DNA from: an uncultured Telmatospirillum sp.
GTDB taxonomy: Bacteria > Pseudomonadota > Alphaproteobacteria > Rhodospirillales > Magnetospirillaceae
Assembly (NCBI GenBank): GCA_903858635.1
Contig: CAIOJO010000277.1
Coordinates: 1 to 44,994 of the forward strand
Length of the DNA: 44,994 nucleotides
Direction of reading: 5' to 3'
Part shown: piece by piece, positions 34,091-41,958 of the stretch
How the letters are laid out: each line of letters starts with the position of its first letter
How positions within the stretch are numbered: position 1 is the first letter of the stretch
The notes under the pieces: generated by a model
Databases searched by the model: none
Told to the model about the DNA's origin: nothing
What the model saw: the letters and a program-made list of their open reading frames with translations, nothing else
Made by a program: the position numbers and the translations under genes

Positions 34091-35997
34091 GGCAGGCTCC
34101 GCTTCAGGCCGCTCGCGCCAAGCCCGGCATCGCTCTTGCGCCGCACCGCCTGGCGGGTGATCCAGGCAACGGCGGTGCCGAACAGGCCGGCCGGCAGGAA
34201 GCGGAAGGCCAGCACCATCAACAGGCCCTCGGCCGCCGTCTTGTACACGGCGAAGGGCTGAAAGATGGTCGGCAGCAGAGTCAGCAGGGCCGTCCCGAAC
34301 AGGGGTCCGACCAGGGTCCCCTCGCCGCCGATGACCAGCATGGCGATCATCTCGAAGGAGCGGCTGGTGCCGACCATTTCCGGCGACAGGAAATGGAAGA
34401 AGAAGCCATAAAGGCTGCCGGCCAGCGAGGCGAGAACGGCGCTCACGGCGAACACCGCCATCTTGTAGCGTTCGACGTTCACCCCGAACGCCGCCGCCGC
34501 CATGTGATCGGTACGGATGGCCTGAATGGCCCGCCCGAAGCCGCTCTTGATGCCGCCCTGGAAAAAGATCAGCAGAGCGACGATCAGACCGACCACCAGG
34601 TAATACATCGAGCGCGGCGTGGTGAAGGCGTAATCGCCAACCGAGAATGACGGGATTCCGACCAGGCCGGACGGTCCGCCGGTGGTGTCGGTCAACCCCA
34701 CCGCCAGCGAATCCACCAGAAGCCCGAAGGCCAGGGTGGCCAGCGCCAGATAGACGCCGCGCAGGCGCATGGTGACCAGCGAGACGACGATGGCGCAGAC
34801 CAGGGACAGGGCCATGCCGGCCACGACGCCGGACAGCGGCGACCAGTCGTAGTTGGTGGCCAGCACCGCCGAGGTATAGCCACCGATCGCCATGAACCCA
34901 GCCTGACCGAGACTGACCTGCCCGGTGTAGCCCATCAGCAGATCGAGGCCGATCACCGCGATGAACAGGATCCCGGTGATCACCAGGGAACTGAGCACGC
35001 CGCTGCTGACCAGATAGGGCAGGACCAACACGCCCAGCAGCGCCAGTGCCGCATAAAGCCCGGCCCGCGGCCCGCTCAGACGAACGATCGCCCGTTGCAC
35101 CCGCAGCTCTTCCCGCGCATCGCTGCGCCGACTGCCCAGCGAGGCGAACAGCCCGTTGGGGCGCCATAGCAAGGTGATCAGCAACAGGCCCAAGGTCAGC
35201 GCATTGGAAAACAGCGACGACACATAGCCGGCCGCCACCTGTTCGGTGACCCCCAGCAGGAGCCCGCCGCCGATGGCGCCGATATAGGAGCCCATGCCGC
35301 CGATGGCCACCGCCATGAAGCCGGAATTGGTGAAAAAGCGGCCGGTGTCGAATTCCAGCGAGGTCACCGGGGCCACCATGATGCCGCCGATGGCACCAAC
35401 CAACGAGGCCATGGTGAAGCTCAACAGCCGCATGCGCTCGACGTCGATGCCCATCAGGCGGGCCGCCGCCGGGTTGTCGGAGCAGGCGCGCAGCGCCTTG
35501 CCGAGTGTGGTGCGAGCCAGTACCAGCCACAGGGTGACGATCACCACCACCGCCGTGCCGATGATCCAGAAGCCCTGCGGCACGATGCGCACGCCGGCGA
35601 TCACCACCGGCGCCTCGCCGGAGAATGGCGGCAGCGCATAGGGTTGGCTGCCCCACACCGCCAGAATGGCTCCCTCGATCAAGGTCAGCAGACCGACCGT
35701 CAGCATCAGCATGCTGCTGTTCGGCAGCAAGGACAGGGCGGGCACGAAGGTGGTGGCCCCCAGCAGGGCCCCGAACAAGGTCGTGCCGGCCAAGGCGCCG
35801 GCCGCCGCCGGCAGCGGCGCCCAGCCGAACACTGATTCGAGGCTGTACATGGCCAATGCGGCCACGACGCAGAACGCCCCTTGAGCCAAATTGACGATGC
35901 CGGTGACGCGATAGACCAGCGAGAAGCCGAGGGCCAGCATCGCAAAGATGGCGCCCTGCAGAACCCCGCCCAGGAGAATCTGGATTGCAGTGTCCAT
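34087..35997 (-). CDS. Fused LivH-LivM permease of an ABC importer
   Basis: This 636-residue membrane protein carries both permease domains in one chain. Residues 1-295 match LivH (QGAIFAMLALGFSLVYRVTG, GKALRACSDNPAAARLMGID). Residues 310-636 match LivM (GLDLLMGYTGQVSLGQAGFM, FGRAIQAIRTDHMAAAAFGVN, VIGGEGTLVGPLFG). A linker of about 15 charged residues joins them. Each half has about eight to ten hydrophobic segments and a cytoplasmic coupling loop with the EAA-like sequence. Liv permeases are usually two genes; single-chain fusions are a recognised variant. The ATG at 35997 is preferred over the adjoining GTG. About 250 bp upstream lie the CoA-transferase genes, and I see no clear promoter in that gap. 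Confidence 0.93.
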   Translation of the reverse strand: MDTAIQILLGGVLQGAIFAMLALGFSLVYRVTGIVNLAQGAFCVVAALAMYSLESVFGWAPLPAAAGALAGTTLFGALLGATTFVPALSLLPNSSMLMLTVGLLTLIEGAILAVWGSQPYALPPFSGEAPVVIAGVRIVPQGFWIIGTAVVVIVTLWLVLARTTLGKALRACSDNPAAARLMGIDVERMRLLSFTMASLVGAIGGIMVAPVTSLEFDTGRFFTNSGFMAVAIGGMGSYIGAIGGGLLLGVTEQVAAGYVSSLFSNALTLGLLLITLLWRPNGLFASLGSRRSDAREELRVQRAIVRLSGPRAGLYAALALLGVLVLPYLVSSGVLSSLVITGILFIAVIGLDLLMGYTGQVSLGQAGFMAIGGYTSAVLATNYDWSPLSGVVAGMALSLVCAIVVSLVTMRLRGVYLALATLAFGLLVDSLAVGLTDTTGGPSGLVGIPSFSVGDYAFTTPRSMYYLVVGLIVALLIFFQGGIKSGFGRAIQAIRTDHMAAAAFGVNVERYKMAVFAVSAVLASLAGSLYGFFFHFLSPEMVGTSRSFEMIAMLVIGGEGTLVGPLFGTALLTLLPTIFQPFAVYKTAAEGLLMVLAFRFLPAGLFGTAVAWITRQAVRRKSDAGLGASGLKRSLP

Positions 35998-36243
35998 CAC
36001 GCCACCATTGGGCGGGACGGTCGGAGCCTACGGAATGAAGTTTTCACAGGACAGTCCTACCCCTTGCTCATTATCGGTTTTGCCGGGAATTTTCGGCATT
36101 CTTGCCGTATCGACCCGGTCGTTCATTTGAGCTGAATTCTGAGAATCTGCCGTCCGCCCTGTCCAACACATTCGGCGAAGGTCTGCCATAGGTTTTCGAG
36201 TGCGCAACGAAGGGTTATCCCACCGGTTGCATCGGGTTCAGTT

Positions 36244-37464
36244 CTAATCGAAGGCGCCGGTGCTTTCCAGTGCCGTGAACTCATTCTCGCTCAGCCCGAG
36301 GAATTCGCGGAACACCGTTTCATTGTCGCCGCCCAGCAGGGGCCCCGGACCGGTGATCTCGCCGGGCGTCGCCGGAAGGTCGAAACCGGGGAAGTAATAG
36401 GCCTGATCGCCGATCACCGGGTGGCGGCGTTTGCGCCAGGTCCGCTGATGGACCAGTTGGGGGTCGCTGAACAACTGCGACATGGTGTTGACCCGATGCG
36501 CCTGAACGCCCGCTTCCTGTAGCAGGATGGCGCCTTGTTCGGCATCGACGGTCCGGCACCAGATGCCCAGAACCTCGTCGAGTTCGGCCCGGTAGGCCTT
36601 GCGTCCGGCAAACCGTCCGAAGCGCGGATTCGACGCCAATTCGGGCTGGCCGATGGCGCCGGCCAGGGCGGCGAATTCCTCGTCGGTCCAGCAGGACAGG
36701 GCCAGCCAATGCTCGTCACGACACGGATAGGCGCCATGCGGCGCGGCATGCGCGTCGTCATTGCCCGACCGCTCGGCGACATGCCCGGTCATCCGGTAAT
36801 CGAGCATGGCACCGGCGATGAAGCCGAGGCCGCACTCGTATTGCGATACGTCGATCAGGCTGCCCTTGCCGGTACGATGCCGCTTGTCCAGCGCCGCCAG
36901 CACCGCCGACGTCCCCATGGTCGAGGCGATGAAGTCGATATAGGGCCCGTACAGCAGCATCGGCGAACCGGAGGCGACCCCGGTCAGACCGCAGAAGCCG
37001 GCCAGGGCCGACAACTGCGAGCCGAAACCCGGGGTATCGGCGCGCGGCCCGGTCTGCCCCATATTGCAGGTCGACAGCATGACCAGCCGGGGATTCCCCT
37101 CGGACAGGGTTTCATAACCCAGGCCGAGCCGTTCCATGACTCCGGGGCGCATGTTCTCGATCACCACGTCGCACCAGTCGCAGAGGCGCCGCGCCAGGGC
37201 CAGTCCGTCGGGGTTCTTCAGGTCGAGGGTGACGGCGTATTTCGAGTCGTTGAAGAAAGTGAAGCAGCCGCCGCGATTGACTCCCGGCTTGCCGTCCTTG
37301 AACGGCGGGTATTGCATGCGAAAGCCGTCCGGGCGCTGCTTGCTTTCCACATGCACCACGGTGGCGCCGAAATTGGCCAGCATCTTGCCGATGTGGGGAC
37401 CGGCAGCATAACCGCCGAACTCGACGACCTTGAGCCCGTCCAGGGCCTGGATGACGCCGCTCAT
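36244..37464 (-). CDS. Class III CoA transferase, catalytic subunit (SptA/SptB-type candidate)
   Basis: This 406-residue class III (CaiB/BaiF) CoA transferase begins ALDGLKVVEFGGYAAGPHIGKML. It contains the YDLKNPDGLALARRL-type helix (VTLDLKNPDGLALARRL), VIENMRPGVMERLGLGY and the active-site loop YGPYIDFIAS, where Asp177 occupies the position of the catalytic Asp of formyl-CoA transferase. That residue forms the acyl-anhydride intermediate. The start overlaps the previous gene's stop (ATGA), so both are made as a pair. In anaerobic phthalate degraders a two-gene class III transferase (SptAB) moves CoA from succinyl-CoA to phthalate. This pair next to a UbiD gene fits that model, but other aromatic or alkyl diacids are possible. 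Confidence 0.85.
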   Translation of the reverse strand: MSGVIQALDGLKVVEFGGYAAGPHIGKMLANFGATVVHVESKQRPDGFRMQYPPFKDGKPGVNRGGCFTFFNDSKYAVTLDLKNPDGLALARRLCDWCDVVIENMRPGVMERLGLGYETLSEGNPRLVMLSTCNMGQTGPRADTPGFGSQLSALAGFCGLTGVASGSPMLLYGPYIDFIASTMGTSAVLAALDKRHRTGKGSLIDVSQYECGLGFIAGAMLDYRMTGHVAERSGNDDAHAAPHGAYPCRDEHWLALSCWTDEEFAALAGAIGQPELASNPRFGRFAGRKAYRAELDEVLGIWCRTVDAEQGAILLQEAGVQAHRVNTMSQLFSDPQLVHQRTWRKRRHPVIGDQAYYFPGFDLPATPGEITGPGPLLGGDNETVFREFLGLSENEFTALESTGAFD

Positions 37465-38618
37465 TTCGTCTTTCCTCCGACGCTTTCGAGATGCGCATGG
37501 CTGGCCTTGAACGAAGCGGCCGGCGGATAACTCTTCAGGGGCGGCCGCACCCCGTCGATCACCGCGAAGCTACCGCAATGGCGCCGCTCGACCCCGTCCG
37601 GGCCGGTCGCCATCTGCCAATAGCCGCGGGCATCCAACTGCGGGTCCTCGGCGATATCGGCCACATTCGACACCGGGTAGCCCAGCATCTCGCGCCGATG
37701 CGCCTGGGTGAGGAACTCCCGCTTGGCGATGGTGCCGAAGAAGGCGAGGATCGGCGCTTCGATGGCGTCGATTTCGTCCTGGGTGGCGAGGGTGGGATCG
37801 AATTGGGCCCAGTTGATCGAGGCCAGCGGCCCCAGATCGAAACCGGCTTCGCCCATCCACCCCACCAACTGTTCGTTGGTCCGACGCCCGGCGGAACCGC
37901 CGTAGATGATGAAATTGAGGTAGCCGTCGGCGCAGGGCCAGAACACCCGGTAGCGGGCCCCGGTGACCGAACGCCCCGTCATGAAGGCGCCGGCGCGCGT
38001 CGCCTCCTTGCCCAGGATGTCCCAGAAGGCCGGCGCATGGGCCAGGGCCAGCACCACCGAGGCCTGGGCCGACACTTCGACCAATTCGCCCTTGCCGGTC
38101 AGGTTGCGGTGGTTGAGCGCCATCAGGGCGCCGGCCGCCGCCTGCGCGCCGGCCCATGGATAGGATTGCGGCACGCTCACCCGCAAGGGTGGGCCGTCCG
38201 GCTCGCCGGCCAGCGACATGCAGCCGCTGGCGGCCATCAGTTCGATATCGCTCGCCTTCCATCCGGCCCGCGGCCCGCCCAGGCCGAAAGGCGTGATGGC
38301 GACGATGATGGCATTGGGATTGAGCGCGGCCAGGCGTTCATAGGCGAACAGCTCGGCCAACGGGGTTCCCGGCCGGAAGCAGGCCAGGACGATGTCGGCC
38401 CCGGCCACCAGGGAGTCGAGGCGGGCTCGCCCCTCGTCCGTCGCCAGGTCGGCATCCACCGCCCGTTTGTTGATATTGAAGGCTTGCCAATCGGGGCTCA
38501 AGCGGTCGGTCGACGGTGCGTCGACCTTGATCACCTCCGCCCCAAGATCGGCCAAAATGCGGCCGGCCAACCAGCCCGACCGATCGCTGCAATCGATAAC
38601 CACCCGACCTTCGAGCAT
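37461..38618 (-). CDS. Class III CoA transferase, non-catalytic partner subunit
   Basis: This 385-residue CaiB/BaiF-family protein has a compact Rossmann start (VVIDCSDRSGWLAGRILADL, GAEVIKVDAP) and GPRAGWKASDIELMAASG. In the segment that should carry the catalytic Asp, the sequence reads QSYPWAGAQAAAGAL and the equivalent residue is Tyr153, so this chain probably cannot form the anhydride. BbsEF, the benzylsuccinate CoA transferase, is known to pair one chain with Asp and one without. The present pair follows that pattern. I chose ATG 38618; the upstream reading frame is from the UbiD gene's shadow. It has a GGGGAA ribosome-binding site and lies 146 bp after the UbiD-family gene. Confidence 0.82.
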   Translation of the reverse strand: MLEGRVVIDCSDRSGWLAGRILADLGAEVIKVDAPSTDRLSPDWQAFNINKRAVDADLATDEGRARLDSLVAGADIVLACFRPGTPLAELFAYERLAALNPNAIIVAITPFGLGGPRAGWKASDIELMAASGCMSLAGEPDGPPLRVSVPQSYPWAGAQAAAGALMALNHRNLTGKGELVEVSAQASVVLALAHAPAFWDILGKEATRAGAFMTGRSVTGARYRVFWPCADGYLNFIIYGGSAGRRTNEQLVGWMGEAGFDLGPLASINWAQFDPTLATQDEIDAIEAPILAFFGTIAKREFLTQAHRREMLGYPVSNVADIAEDPQLDARGYWQMATGPDGVERRHCGSFAVIDGVRPPLKSYPPAASFKASHAHLESVGGKTK

Positions 38619-38764
38619 CGTTCCATTCCCCTTGGGCTGGTCGGGGACGGCGCCGAACGCCCCATCCCCGCCTGCCTCGTCCTTCGTTTCCCGCGTCGGC
38701 GTCACGGCGCGGCGGGACTCGAGGCCCCGCCGGCCGAAACGACGACGAAAGGAGACCCAGTCGA

Positions 38765-40321
38765 TTAACGACCGGTCTTGGCCAGCGACAACAACCAGCC
38801 GTGCATACGGCTCTTGGCGTTGGCGAGGTCCTTGTCGTTGAAGAAGTCTTCCAACTTGATCCGATCGACGGCGTAGGTCGGACGATGGAAGTCTTCTTCG
38901 TAGCCGAACGGAACGGTGGCATCGATGCCCATGCCGCCCTCGAACTGGGTGTTCGAGGCCGTCCACTGCTTGCCGCCCGCGGTCATGCGTTCGGCCGGCT
39001 GGAAGGTCTGGCCGATGCCGCCCGGGATCGGGTTCAGGATGTCGGTCTGCGGATTCACGCGGGTGGTCAGACACCACATGATGTCGTCCATCGAGTAGAT
39101 GTCGGTGTCTTCGCTGACCGCGATGGCCATCCGCATGCCCTGCGAGCAGGACAGAATGGCCGACAGGAAGTTACGCTGCCAACCTTCTTCGATTAGGTTG
39201 CGCTTCTTCACCTGGATCACGCACCCGCCCCAATCGGTCATGCAGTACGGCAGATGCACGTCCTGGATGATGCCCGGCTGCATGCGCTCGCACAGCTCGA
39301 AAATGGCCGCCTCGCGCACGGTGGTGTCGATGTTGGAGTCGTCCATGGTGTGCACGCCGAGCGGGAAAATGATCGGCTTGTGCTCTTTCTTGCGCATGGT
39401 GATGGCGGTGACATGAAAGGTCGGGGCCTTGTAGGCCTTGCCCATGTAACCGGACCATTCCGGGTGGAAGAACATCTTGCCCTGCTCGCCCGAAGCCTCG
39501 GCTTCCGCCGTCTCCCAACGCTTGTCGCGGGGATACAGGTAGCCTTCCAGCACGTACTCGGATTCGGCAATGGCATAGGCATCGATGGTCTTGCACTTGA
39601 CGATGTTGACCGGGCTGCCCTGGATGGCACCCGCCACGCCGATCTCGTCGCAACCCTTGGGCAGGATCACATAGTCGAAACCGCTGCCGGCGACCAGGGT
39701 GCAGGACGGGGGAACGCCGAAGCACAGCGTCAGCGGAATCGGCTTGTCGTCCTTATAATGCGCGGTCATCACCTGCCACATATGCGAGCCAGGCGAGATC
39801 TGGAAGGTGCCGACATTGCCCCAGCGGAAGCTGGTGCGGTTGTAGCCGATGTGGCTGCCGCCGTCGAAATAGTCGCCGACCACGCAGGAAATGCCCGAGC
39901 CGATTGTCAGCTCGGATTCCAGCGGCGTGTGGCGGATCGCGGTGAGCCACTTGTTGACGTCGAGGTTGTCGGTCAGCACCACTTCCTGACAGGGCGCTTC
40001 GGCCGAGGAGACCAGATTCGGCTTCATCGGATGGGTCAGCGCGTGGGCGATCTTCTTGGTGCGGTCGACCGGGCCGTCGAAGCCGAACAGCTTGTCGACG
40101 ACTTTGATATCGCCGAACAGATTGGTCACGGCGCGGGCATGCGGGTAGCCCTTGACGTTGTTGAACAGCACCGGACAGCTACCGTCCAGCGCCTTCTGGA
40201 TGGCGGTGATTTCGAGGTCGGGGTTGACCTCCTTGTCGGTGACGATCAGATCGCCCTGGGTGCGAAGCCAATCGAGGGCCTTCGGCAGGCTGGTGACGTC
40301 TTTGGTAACTGGCTTGTTCAT
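38765..40321 (-). CDS. UbiD-family decarboxylase, candidate phthaloyl-CoA decarboxylase
   Basis: This 518-residue protein is a complete UbiD-family member. Such enzymes use prenylated FMN, made by UbiX, for reversible decarboxylation of aromatic acids. The N-terminus MNKPVTKDVTSLPKALDWLR leads into the metal-binding NRTSFRWGNVGTFQI strand. The acidic active-site helix-loop has Glu259 in YVLEGYLYP and Glu288 in HPEWSGYMG, where UbiD enzymes have their catalytic Glu residues. The C-terminal part includes CMTDWGGCVIQVKKRN. Phthaloyl-CoA decarboxylase (Pcd) of anaerobic phthalate degraders is a UbiD of this kind. Between ubiX and a CoA-transferase pair the assignment is plausible, but isophthaloyl-CoA or another aryl-CoA would look the same. 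A GAAGGAA ribosome-binding site supports the start. Confidence 0.88.
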   Translation of the reverse strand: MNKPVTKDVTSLPKALDWLRTQGDLIVTDKEVNPDLEITAIQKALDGSCPVLFNNVKGYPHARAVTNLFGDIKVVDKLFGFDGPVDRTKKIAHALTHPMKPNLVSSAEAPCQEVVLTDNLDVNKWLTAIRHTPLESELTIGSGISCVVGDYFDGGSHIGYNRTSFRWGNVGTFQISPGSHMWQVMTAHYKDDKPIPLTLCFGVPPSCTLVAGSGFDYVILPKGCDEIGVAGAIQGSPVNIVKCKTIDAYAIAESEYVLEGYLYPRDKRWETAEAEASGEQGKMFFHPEWSGYMGKAYKAPTFHVTAITMRKKEHKPIIFPLGVHTMDDSNIDTTVREAAIFELCERMQPGIIQDVHLPYCMTDWGGCVIQVKKRNLIEEGWQRNFLSAILSCSQGMRMAIAVSEDTDIYSMDDIMWCLTTRVNPQTDILNPIPGGIGQTFQPAERMTAGGKQWTASNTQFEGGMGIDATVPFGYEEDFHRPTYAVDRIKLEDFFNDKDLANAKSRMHGWLLSLAKTGR

Positions 40322-40361
40322 CGTCGTTCCTTCGTTGTCTGGTGGAGTCGAAACCTGTGAC

Positions 40362-40958
40362 CTAAGTAACCTGATGGATGGTGGAGGCCGCGGCCTCCAT
40401 CTGGCCGTCCCAGCGTTGTGCGAAATCTGCCGGGAGACCGAACTGATCGAGGACGCGCGCCACGATGTGGTCGACGATGTCGGCGATCGACTTCGGATGG
40501 TTGTAGAAGGCGGGCATCGGCGGGAGGATGGTCACCCCCATCCGGGTCAGCCGCAGCATGTTCTCGAGATGCACTTCCGAGAGCGGCGTTTCGCGGGCCA
40601 CCAGAACCAGACGACGACGCTCCTTGAGGATGACGTCGGCGGCTCGGTGGACCAGATGATCGCCATTGCCGTAGGCGATCGAGCCGAGACTGCGCATGGA
40701 ACAGGGGATGATCACCATTCCGTCGGTGAAGAACGAGCCCGATGAAATCGATGCGCCCATGTCGCCGGAGCTGTAGACCTTGGTCGCCATGGCTTTCACC
40801 TGGTCGAAGGTCATTCCGGTCTCGTGTTCAATGGTCCGTTGGGCCCATTTGCTGACCACGAGGTGGGTTTCGACCTCGGTCTGCTGCAGGGCCTGCAGCA
40901 GGCGGATGCCAAAAATCGAGCCGGTGGCGCCGGTCATGCCGACAATTAGACGCTTCAT
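40362..40958 (-). CDS. ubiX: UbiX-family flavin prenyltransferase
   Basis: This 198-residue protein has all the UbiX blocks: the N-terminal GMTGATGSIFGIRLLQAL nucleotide loop, SKWAQRTIEHE, GSFFTDGMVIIPCSMRSL, RAADVILKERRRLVLVARE, ETPLSEVHLENML and a C-terminal PPMPAFYNHPKS. It prenylates FMN with dimethylallyl phosphate to make the cofactor that UbiD enzymes need. It is the first gene after the sigma-54 promoter at 41054-41070 and should be made together with the UbiD-family protein, 40 bp downstream. Its end carries a repeat-free intergenic spacer with a good AAGGA ribosome-binding site for UbiD. Confidence 0.95.
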   Translation of the reverse strand: MKRLIVGMTGATGSIFGIRLLQALQQTEVETHLVVSKWAQRTIEHETGMTFDQVKAMATKVYSSGDMGASISSGSFFTDGMVIIPCSMRSLGSIAYGNGDHLVHRAADVILKERRRLVLVARETPLSEVHLENMLRLTRMGVTILPPMPAFYNHPKSIADIVDHIVARVLDQFGLPADFAQRWDGQMEAAASTIHQVT

Positions 40959-41053
40959 CGATCGTTCCTTCCCTGGTCCAGTCCCGACGCTTCGCGGCGC
41001 CAGGACCCGGACGACCCTCTGATTTGTTGCTTAAGGGCCGTCAACTGAGGAGA

Positions 41054-41070
41054 GCAAGGGCCGTGCCAAT
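41054..41070 (-). promoter_or_regulatory. Sigma-54 promoter for the ubiX-ubiD-CoA transferase genes
   Basis: On the minus strand TTGGCACGGCCCTTGCT is an almost perfect -24/-12 element: GG and GC are 12 bases apart, as needed. The start site would be about 41043, giving a leader of about 85 nt before ubiX. Confidence 0.85.
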
Positions 41071-41110
41071 CGCGAAAAAGGCCGGAACCCTGGCTTGCCG
41101 CCCATGCGAC

Positions 41111-41168
41111 GTTTCATTTTTGAAATGTCATTTCAAGAAATGTGCAACGGTATTGCAAACTTGAAATG
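41111..41168. promoter_or_regulatory. Shared palindromic enhancer region for a sigma-54 activator
   Basis: Three TTTCA-type dyads lie between two divergent sigma-54 promoters. They are TTTCATTTTTGAAA (41112-41125), CATTTCAAGAAATG (41129-41142) and a TTTCAAG/CTTGAAA pair at 41131-41137 and 41160-41166. They are about 41-100 bp upstream of each -24 element, the usual distance for an activator site. Confidence 0.6.
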
Positions 41169-41208
41169 CTCGTGAGGTCCATACAAACGCGAACGACAGC
41201 CAGGTCCA

Positions 41209-41225
41209 TTGGTCCGGCCTTTGCA
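41209..41225 (+). promoter_or_regulatory. Second sigma-54 promoter, facing the isochorismatase-like gene
   Basis: TTGGTCCGGCCTTTGCA has GG at 41211 and GC at 41223, a 12-base step, with 13 of 17 positions as in the promoter on the other strand. The start site would be about 41236, 45 bp before ATG 41281. Confidence 0.68.
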
Positions 41226-41280
41226 GCGCGCCGGCAGATCGCTAAAGTTGAGCCCCGAAACGACATGACGAGGAGGACAA

Positions 41281-41865
41281 ATGGCCAAAGCAGCACTCAT
41301 CCTAATAGATCTCATCAATGAAATCATTGATGAAAAGGGCAAGTTTGCGGGGCACGGCTATCCGGCCCAGGTTGGGCAGCGCGGCCTGCTGGCCAAGGCC
41401 AACACGGCCATTGCCAAGGCCCGGAGCAAGGGCGTCGAGGTGATTTTCGTCCGCGTCGGCTTCTCTGCCGGCTATGGCGATTGTCCCGAATTTTCGCCTC
41501 TGTTCGGCGCTGCGAAACAATACCAGGCCCTGCAGCTGGGGACCTGGGCCACCGAGATCCATCCGGCCCTGCAACGCCACGACGACGATCTGGTGGTGAC
41601 CAAGCCGCGGGTCAGCGCCCTTTACGGCACGCCGCTCGAGGCGATCCTGCGGGCCAAGGGCATCGACACCGTGATGATCGGCGGCGTCGCCACCGACATG
41701 GCGGTGCAGACCACGGCGCGCGATGCCCATGACCGCGACTATAAGGTGGTGGTGCTCGAGGACCTGTGCGCCGCCTCGACCGATGAAGAGCATCAGGCGG
41801 TGATCGCCGCCCTGGGCAAAATCGCCCGCGTCGCCACCAGCGACAGCGTCGCCGAGCTGGCTTGA
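41281..41865 (+). CDS. Isochorismatase-fold hydrolase without the usual Cys nucleophile
   Basis: This 194-residue protein of the isochorismatase/cysteine-hydrolase fold starts AKAALILIDLINEI, where Asp10 is the conserved acid. Lys108 lies in VVTKPRVSALYGT. The position that carries the catalytic Cys in amidases (VATxxCV) reads GGVATDMAVQTT, with Ala141. Thus it is unlikely to be a nicotinamidase or amidase by the standard mechanism. True isochorismatases also lack this Cys, so ether-type cleavage remains possible. An AGGAGGA ribosome-binding site precedes the ATG. It shares its promoter region with the ubiX-ubiD set and may be part of the same regulon, but its substrate is unknown. Confidence 0.85.
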   Translation: MAKAALILIDLINEIIDEKGKFAGHGYPAQVGQRGLLAKANTAIAKARSKGVEVIFVRVGFSAGYGDCPEFSPLFGAAKQYQALQLGTWATEIHPALQRHDDDLVVTKPRVSALYGTPLEAILRAKGIDTVMIGGVATDMAVQTTARDAHDRDYKVVVLEDLCAASTDEEHQAVIAALGKIARVATSDSVAELA

Positions 41866-41871
41866 TTTAAT

Positions 41872-41921
41872 TCACCACGGAGGGCACGGAGAAAGGCAAA
41901 TCTCCGTGATCTCCGTGGTGA
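41872..41921. repeat. Intergenic inverted repeat
   Basis: TCACCACGGAGGGCACGGAGA is matched by TCTCCGTGATCTCCGTGGTGA, which gives a long imperfect hairpin between the convergent hydrolase and activator genes. It could terminate both. Confidence 0.65.
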
Positions 41922-41958
41922 GTGGGATTCCTCTCCCACAAGGGGAGAGGAGCAAAAT

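Noticed and set aside
33308-35656. A single 782-codon frame covering LivG and part of the permease
   Set aside because: The upstream half is the permease read in the wrong frame. The LivG start at 34090 is clear from the ATGA overlap.
41143-41157. TGCAACGGTATTGCA as a sixth BoxR site
   Set aside because: The half-sites are separated by seven bases, not six, and the centre is not A/T-rich. It overlaps the enhancer dyads, so I did not count it.
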